A stretch of 64,000 bases of DNA, taken from assembly GCA_004194705.1 (NCBI GenBank), contig SADC01001291.1:682001-746000 (forward strand), written 5' to 3'. Source of the stretch: Ditylenchus dipsaci. Its lineage: Eukaryota > Nematoda > Chromadorea > Rhabditida > Anguinidae. Below the pieces are notes generated by a model that saw only the letters and a program-made list of their open reading frames with translations, made no database searches and had not been told where the DNA came from. Shown one piece after another: positions 59,576-64,000 of this stretch (positions are counted from its first letter, which is position 1; each line of letters starts with the position of its first letter). Made by a program: the position numbers and the translations under genes.

Positions 59576-60625
59576 GTTGCAGGTTGCTGGATTTACTTGT
59601 TATATAGAGTTAAATAATTGTAAGAATAAATCAAGTTTAACTAAAAATTAAATTTCAAACTAGCGATTTTCAGCAAAGCAATTTTTCAAAAACCCCTGTA
59701 TGCAAATTCTGCCTACAGATTTAGCGTAGTCGATTTGAGCCTTTTATGCTTTATCAGAACCCCACCCGATATTATTTTCTATTAAAGTTGCACAATTCTC
59801 CGGCCAAGTCTAAAATCGGATAATTCTCCGAAGGATTCTTCTATTATACGATCCTTGTTTTTGTTTAGCAGGCTTACTATTTTGGCTAAAATAAAAAAGT
59901 GAAAAAACAACGGGACAGCATAATTATTGGATGGAGCATAATAAAAGGCAAAAACAAGATTAATCGGTTTCTCGGCTTTGTATACTAAAGAAAAAGGCCG
60001 AATAATTTAGAAAAATTTATAAGAAAGCTTATAAAATATTTTAAAGAGAAAAGCATTGATGATCCTCAAATTTTTTCGCATCCCGGACGAGTATAGTCAA
60101 TTATCCAGTTAGGTTATTGGAATTGTATAAAAAAATTAAGCATTTTTGCAGCAATAGTGGAAAGAAAAGCTCTGAAAGAACAGTAGGAAAAGAACAACGA
60201 AATCTATAAAATGACACTCAGTCAACTCGAAATCATTCGCTTCAAGACAAAAATTATTTAGTTATTTTTTTAAATTATTTGGTTAGAGATGCGCGCACTC
60301 ATATACCTTAGACATAATTCCGAGCAAGACTCTTGATTAAAAATGCACATAGTGGCTTTTTTTGCCCAGCTCCAGTGACCAAAACGGGGTAGAATACCTT
60401 AATACAAGGTGATTTACCTTGGTCTCCCAAGGCAAAAAGTCATATTTTGGTCAAGATTTTTTTTTCAAAGAAATAATTTTTTATGTGGAAAAGTGTCACA
60501 AAATAACTTTCTTATCTTTTTAAGCACATAAAAGTTACTTAGGAGTCATTTAAACATGATTATTAAATAAGTGAAAAATGAAATTTGTTACACCTTGTAT
60601 TCAAATTACAATTTCGTTTTTTCCG
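59576..60625. other. RPS10 upstream region
   Basis: It should include the RPS10 promoter. I see no motif that decides it. A partial hairpin-core flank sits at 60290-60370. Confidence 0.4.
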
Positions 60626-60709
60626 TTATAAAGAGCTCACAATGGAGGACCAAAGTGAAGTGTGGATGTTCTCGAGGTTCCGTAGCTCAGTTTTCAACCT
60701 CTCTTCGTT
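60626..60709 (-). CDS. candidate terminal exon, possibly alternative dystrobrevin 3' end
   Basis: After an acceptor ACTCTGCAG, 84 nt are open to TAA and read NEERLKTELRNLENIHTSLW then SSIVSSL, a heptad-like helix. A possible upstream exon (…NGRLTVE, donor GTAGGAAG near 60816) joins in phase. Dystrobrevins have a second coiled coil after the region encoded at 61.2 kb, so this could be an alternative last exon. Alternatively it is a fragment of another gene. Confidence 0.35.
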   Translation of the reverse strand, partial: NEERLKTELRNLENIHTSLWSSIVSSL

Positions 60710-61106
60710 CTGCAGAGTAATTTTATCTTTTCACATGGTCTTTTCACCGAAAAAAACATTTCCGATGGCTGGATTGGAAAAACAAAAACTTAGAATTGGA
60801 CTATCAACTTCCTACCTCCACTGTGAGCCTGCCATTAGTGACTTGTTAGTCATTTAAAATCAGAGGCTGCAAATTGCTAATCTATCGCATGAGTATTCAC
60901 ATGACTATAAAACAATCTATTTTATTTTTATAATTTTGTACATTAACAGCTAATCAACTTCTGAAATCTTTTTTATAAACTTTTGAGCAGAAAATTCACA
61001 AAGAAATATCATCTTAATATTTTGGAAAAGTTTATGAGGGTGAGGGCAAACTTAAAAAACGGCCAAACAGAGCATTTGATAAACAATACTTATTTTGGAA
61101 TTCCGG

Positions 61107-64000
61107 TCAGTATTCGTTGGGATGGAATCCATTGAGTTTTGAGTGAGCAGAGCTCATCTTCTTTTCATTGCTCTCTTCCTCATTTGCTAAAAAATGAAAT
61201 CAGCAACCAAATATTTTAACAGTCAACTCACCCTGATCCAGTTCCAGCACTAAATTGCTCATGTTTGTGGTTATGGCATCAGCTGCCATCAACAAGTCTC
61301 CTTGGAGTTGAGCAGCTGGCACACTACCCGCCCTACCGCCGTCCCCATGCCCACTCCTCCATTGCGGAAAGCTGTGCTGATCATAGTTCCTAGCCCACTT
61401 AAGGGCTCAGCTGGTAGATGACCGAGTGAAAGGTGGTGAGCTCCAGGCGCAGAAGTGCTTGGAGTAGTCTGAAATAGAGACTTGATGATAGACTTAGGTG
61501 ATTCTCGAGAGTTAGGTAAGTCTCCATATATTACCAAGTCTCCCAAATCCCAAAGACAATTTTGTAAAAACTTACATTGAGTTGGGCCATCAGGTGCTCA
61601 AGTTGTTGCATGAGTTGGCGACGCATCTGTTGTTTCTCCCTCATTTTAGCCTCGAGGTCAGCAGTGCGTTCACGTAACCCACTAAGTTGGCCATTGTTTT
61701 CCCCGAGGTCCTAGACAATAATTATATGAGAATATGGCTATACGGGCATATAGTCAAATAACCTGCTGCTGTTCTAGTGCCGCCATCTCCCTCAACATTT
61801 CGTTGTTTTCTTCTTCTAATTGGGCTATCATGGCTCTTTCGTCCAGGCTGTCTCGCATGGCAGGCATCTTTGAGGTGGAGGGATACTGCAAATTTATACA
61901 ATTTACATACAAACGTAGAAGGACGGATGCTTTAAAAGTTTTCCGTAGTTTCTCCTCTCCGACTTTTTATTTGTACCCAAAAGACTACGTTTTAGCTACA
62001 TTGATCTTACCTTTTTGCTGATCATTGGAAGCGCACCAAAAACAGGCGTATAGCCACTCCTGGATTTAACCAAAAAGAAGGTTTCACCATAATTTTTATA
62101 AGGTTTTCATAGATTTTTTTACACAAATATTAACTTTATTTATGAAAAATAGTCAGGGATGGTTGATAACACTGGCTTTCTCGGAAGAGGCATACAGAAA
62201 ATAATAAATAGAAAAAATTACCGCTGTCCTCCCGGCCAGTTTAGCAGCATAACGAGCAATTAATTTATGCTCGTCATCCATGGCGATTCCATTTCCATAT
62301 TGGCCAGGCAGCAGACTAGATGTCCATTCAGTAATTACTTCCTGTGGTTGGTGCCTGCAGCAAATGAACAAATCACAATCCTACCTGACTACCACCAAAA
62401 ATTTTAAATACCTAATAGAGCCTGGAGTGACTGGCACTATATTGGATAGATCAAGCGGCCTTTGAGGTTTGGCTGGAAATGCTTTGTGAGTTTTGCCACT
62501 CACTGTAGGCATGCATTGGAGCGACTTTTGGATGGAATGTGCCAGTTGTTTGGTCGGTGATTTCTAAAATAAGCTATAAGAGAACAACGAGCTAGGCTTA
62601 TAAAAAAACTCACATAACTCCAGTACTCCTTCATCTCATGTTCGTTGGAATGTGACTGACTTGTGCGTCCCCTCCAGAAGCAGGATTGACACAACTGGTA
62701 GTTGGTGCATCTCTGACACTTGTAGCGGAAGCCGGTGAATGAGCGTACCTGGAAGTGGATGCTGAGTCCTCTGACATTGAATAAGTTAATATTACTCACT
62801 TGACAGGCATCACACACTACTGGATGGTAGACATGTTCCACAGAAGCCATTCGATGTAAAAGCGGAAGCCACATCAAACAAGGAGGACAAGAGTCACCCA
62901 TCAGAACATCAAGGAAGTGGTTCAGAGTGACTTGTTCGTCCTAAAGCAATTTGTTAGCACAAATTTTAGCTAAAATTTGGTGAAAACTACTCTAAAATGA
63001 CCATCTACTACTGAGGCAATTTTTTTTGTCAAAATTTAAATTTTTTAATCATAAAGCATTTAGAAATGTTTTTTTATGGTGTTGAGCAGAAAAAATGAGT
63101 TCGCGAGGTTATTTTGGGTCACGTTTTGAAAAATCCGAGTAGGGGAGGGGGAACTATAATAGTTCCCAATTTTTGCCTGACCTACAGGGAATCGTTATAT
63201 CGAGGTTTTATTGTAGAAGGTGACACAAAGTTACTGCATCTTTTTTTCAAAAGTTTTGTGTCCAAATTTCGAATTAAAATTTGTGTTCGCTTTTCATTTT
63301 GTCGCTATGCTTAGTAAAAAGCGGTTGTATTCCTAATTAAATCTTCTGCATTTCTCTCAGGCATCTTTTTCCTGAGAAAATCAATAGGGCAAAAGAGCTA
63401 CCTACAAAAAATTTTAAAAAATAGTGCAGCAATTTTGTGTCATCCTGTAACCAAGAAAAAATGACACAAAAATCAATGATTTTTTTAAATAAAATGTATT
63501 AACCGACCCTTTTGAAGCACTGAGCCAAAGCACTTTCGGAAAAACCAAAAGTGGGAGCTTCAAAGACTGCAGTAGGAAGAGCAAGCACTTGTTGCAAATA
63601 GTCAGCAAATTTCTCGTATTCCATCAGACCAGAGGGTCCAGAGATTTGAGAAAATATATCTAGAAAAAGTATTTCTTTCACCTGGAATTTTGCCAACTTT
63701 TAAACCTGAAACTCAGTTTTGCTTTGTAAAACAATATGAAAAAATTGGCGATACTTCGACAGCCCACGCCCCCCCCCCTCCCGGGCAAATCAACTTTAGC
63801 GTGGGCAGCCACTTTAAAAGAAAAACTGTTGATGGCCATCTTATAAGTCTAGTGATATTTTTCAATGATATAAAAGTCTGAAAATTTAACGTAAAAATAA
63901 TCATGTGTTGACGATAAAGATGTGGCTAGATAATCACTTACATCTAAGTTTATCCACCAGTTTGCCAGCACTTAGTGTTGCTAACCCTACTTTGATGGCA
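61107..64000 (-). CDS. DTN: dystrobrevin, partial (5' end outside window)
   Basis: Dystrobrevin is a dystrophin-associated scaffold at the muscle and neuronal membrane. Exons: 63942-64000 (GKLVDKLR), 63508-63659 (YIFSQISGPSGLMEYEKFAD, LPTAVFEAPTFGF), 62800-62940 (VTLNHFLDVLMGD, CLMWLPLLHRMA, HPVVCDAC), 62614-62748 (FRYKCQRCTNYQLCQSCFWR, SHSNEHEMKEY), 62412-62563, 62222-62354 (DEEHRLIARYAA-like DDEHKLIARYAAKLA), 62011-62059, 61763-61885 and 61576-61710 (coiled coil, DERAMIAQLEEENNEML; MRRQLMQQLEHLMAQL), 61232-61468 and 61107-61186. The EF-hand-like, ZZ and first coiled-coil parts are in family order, with ZZ cysteines intact. A frame break near 61327 is cured by GGG to GGGG; exon 62011-62059 also joins out of phase. 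Stop TGA 61107-61109 follows HSKLNGFHPNEY. Confidence 0.9.

Overview
The window is animal nuclear DNA. Four conserved metazoan genes can be read, all on the minus strand: an UNC-13 (Munc13) N-terminal C2 region (15.8-17.9 kb), a DIS3L2-type 3'-5' exoribonuclease (41.1-45.6 kb), ribosomal protein eS10/RPS10 (55.5-59.6 kb) and dystrobrevin (61.1 kb to the right edge, 5' part outside). Most introns are 45-60 nt with GTAAG-like donors and TTTTCAG-like acceptors, and intergenic DNA is AT-rich. This fits a compact invertebrate genome. A nematode or another ecdysozoan is my best guess, but the sequence does not settle it.

Layout: 0-11 kb is mostly palindromic repeats. A candidate secreted-protein gene lies at 11.2-12.3 kb on the plus strand. 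UNC-13 follows at 15.8-17.9 kb, then a repeat field with a degenerate hAT transposase (27.2-28.4 kb) and a MULE transposase fragment (about 29.8-30.0 kb). From 31 to 41 kb I see only repeats. DIS3L2 occupies 41-45.6 kb, 45.7-55 kb is a nested transposon block, and RPS10 and dystrobrevin fill the right end. The 3.5-kb RPS10 intron 1 and the 1.6-kb UNC-13 intron 3 carry transposon insertions.

The striking content is the repeat fraction. Many elements can be delimited to the base by target-site duplications (TSDs). These include hAT-like elements with 8-bp TSDs (53469-54973, 56518-57515, 47136-48720), piggyBac-like MITEs with TTAA, mariner/Tigger-like MITEs with TA, and an unnamed family ending in GRCSCTACTATAGAATACCCC with 8-bp TSDs. 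A further class has terminal inverted repeats built from short tandem arrays, each element with a different unit, and 9-10-bp TSDs as in Mutator-like elements. Several elements are nested two or three deep. A near-identical hairpin of about 110 bp recurs inside otherwise different elements.

The conserved genes show isolated single-base frame breaks. Nearly all are cured by restoring one base of a short homopolymer, so I read them as consensus errors rather than decay of four genes. The protein-coding genes do not form a pathway; they are neighbours only.
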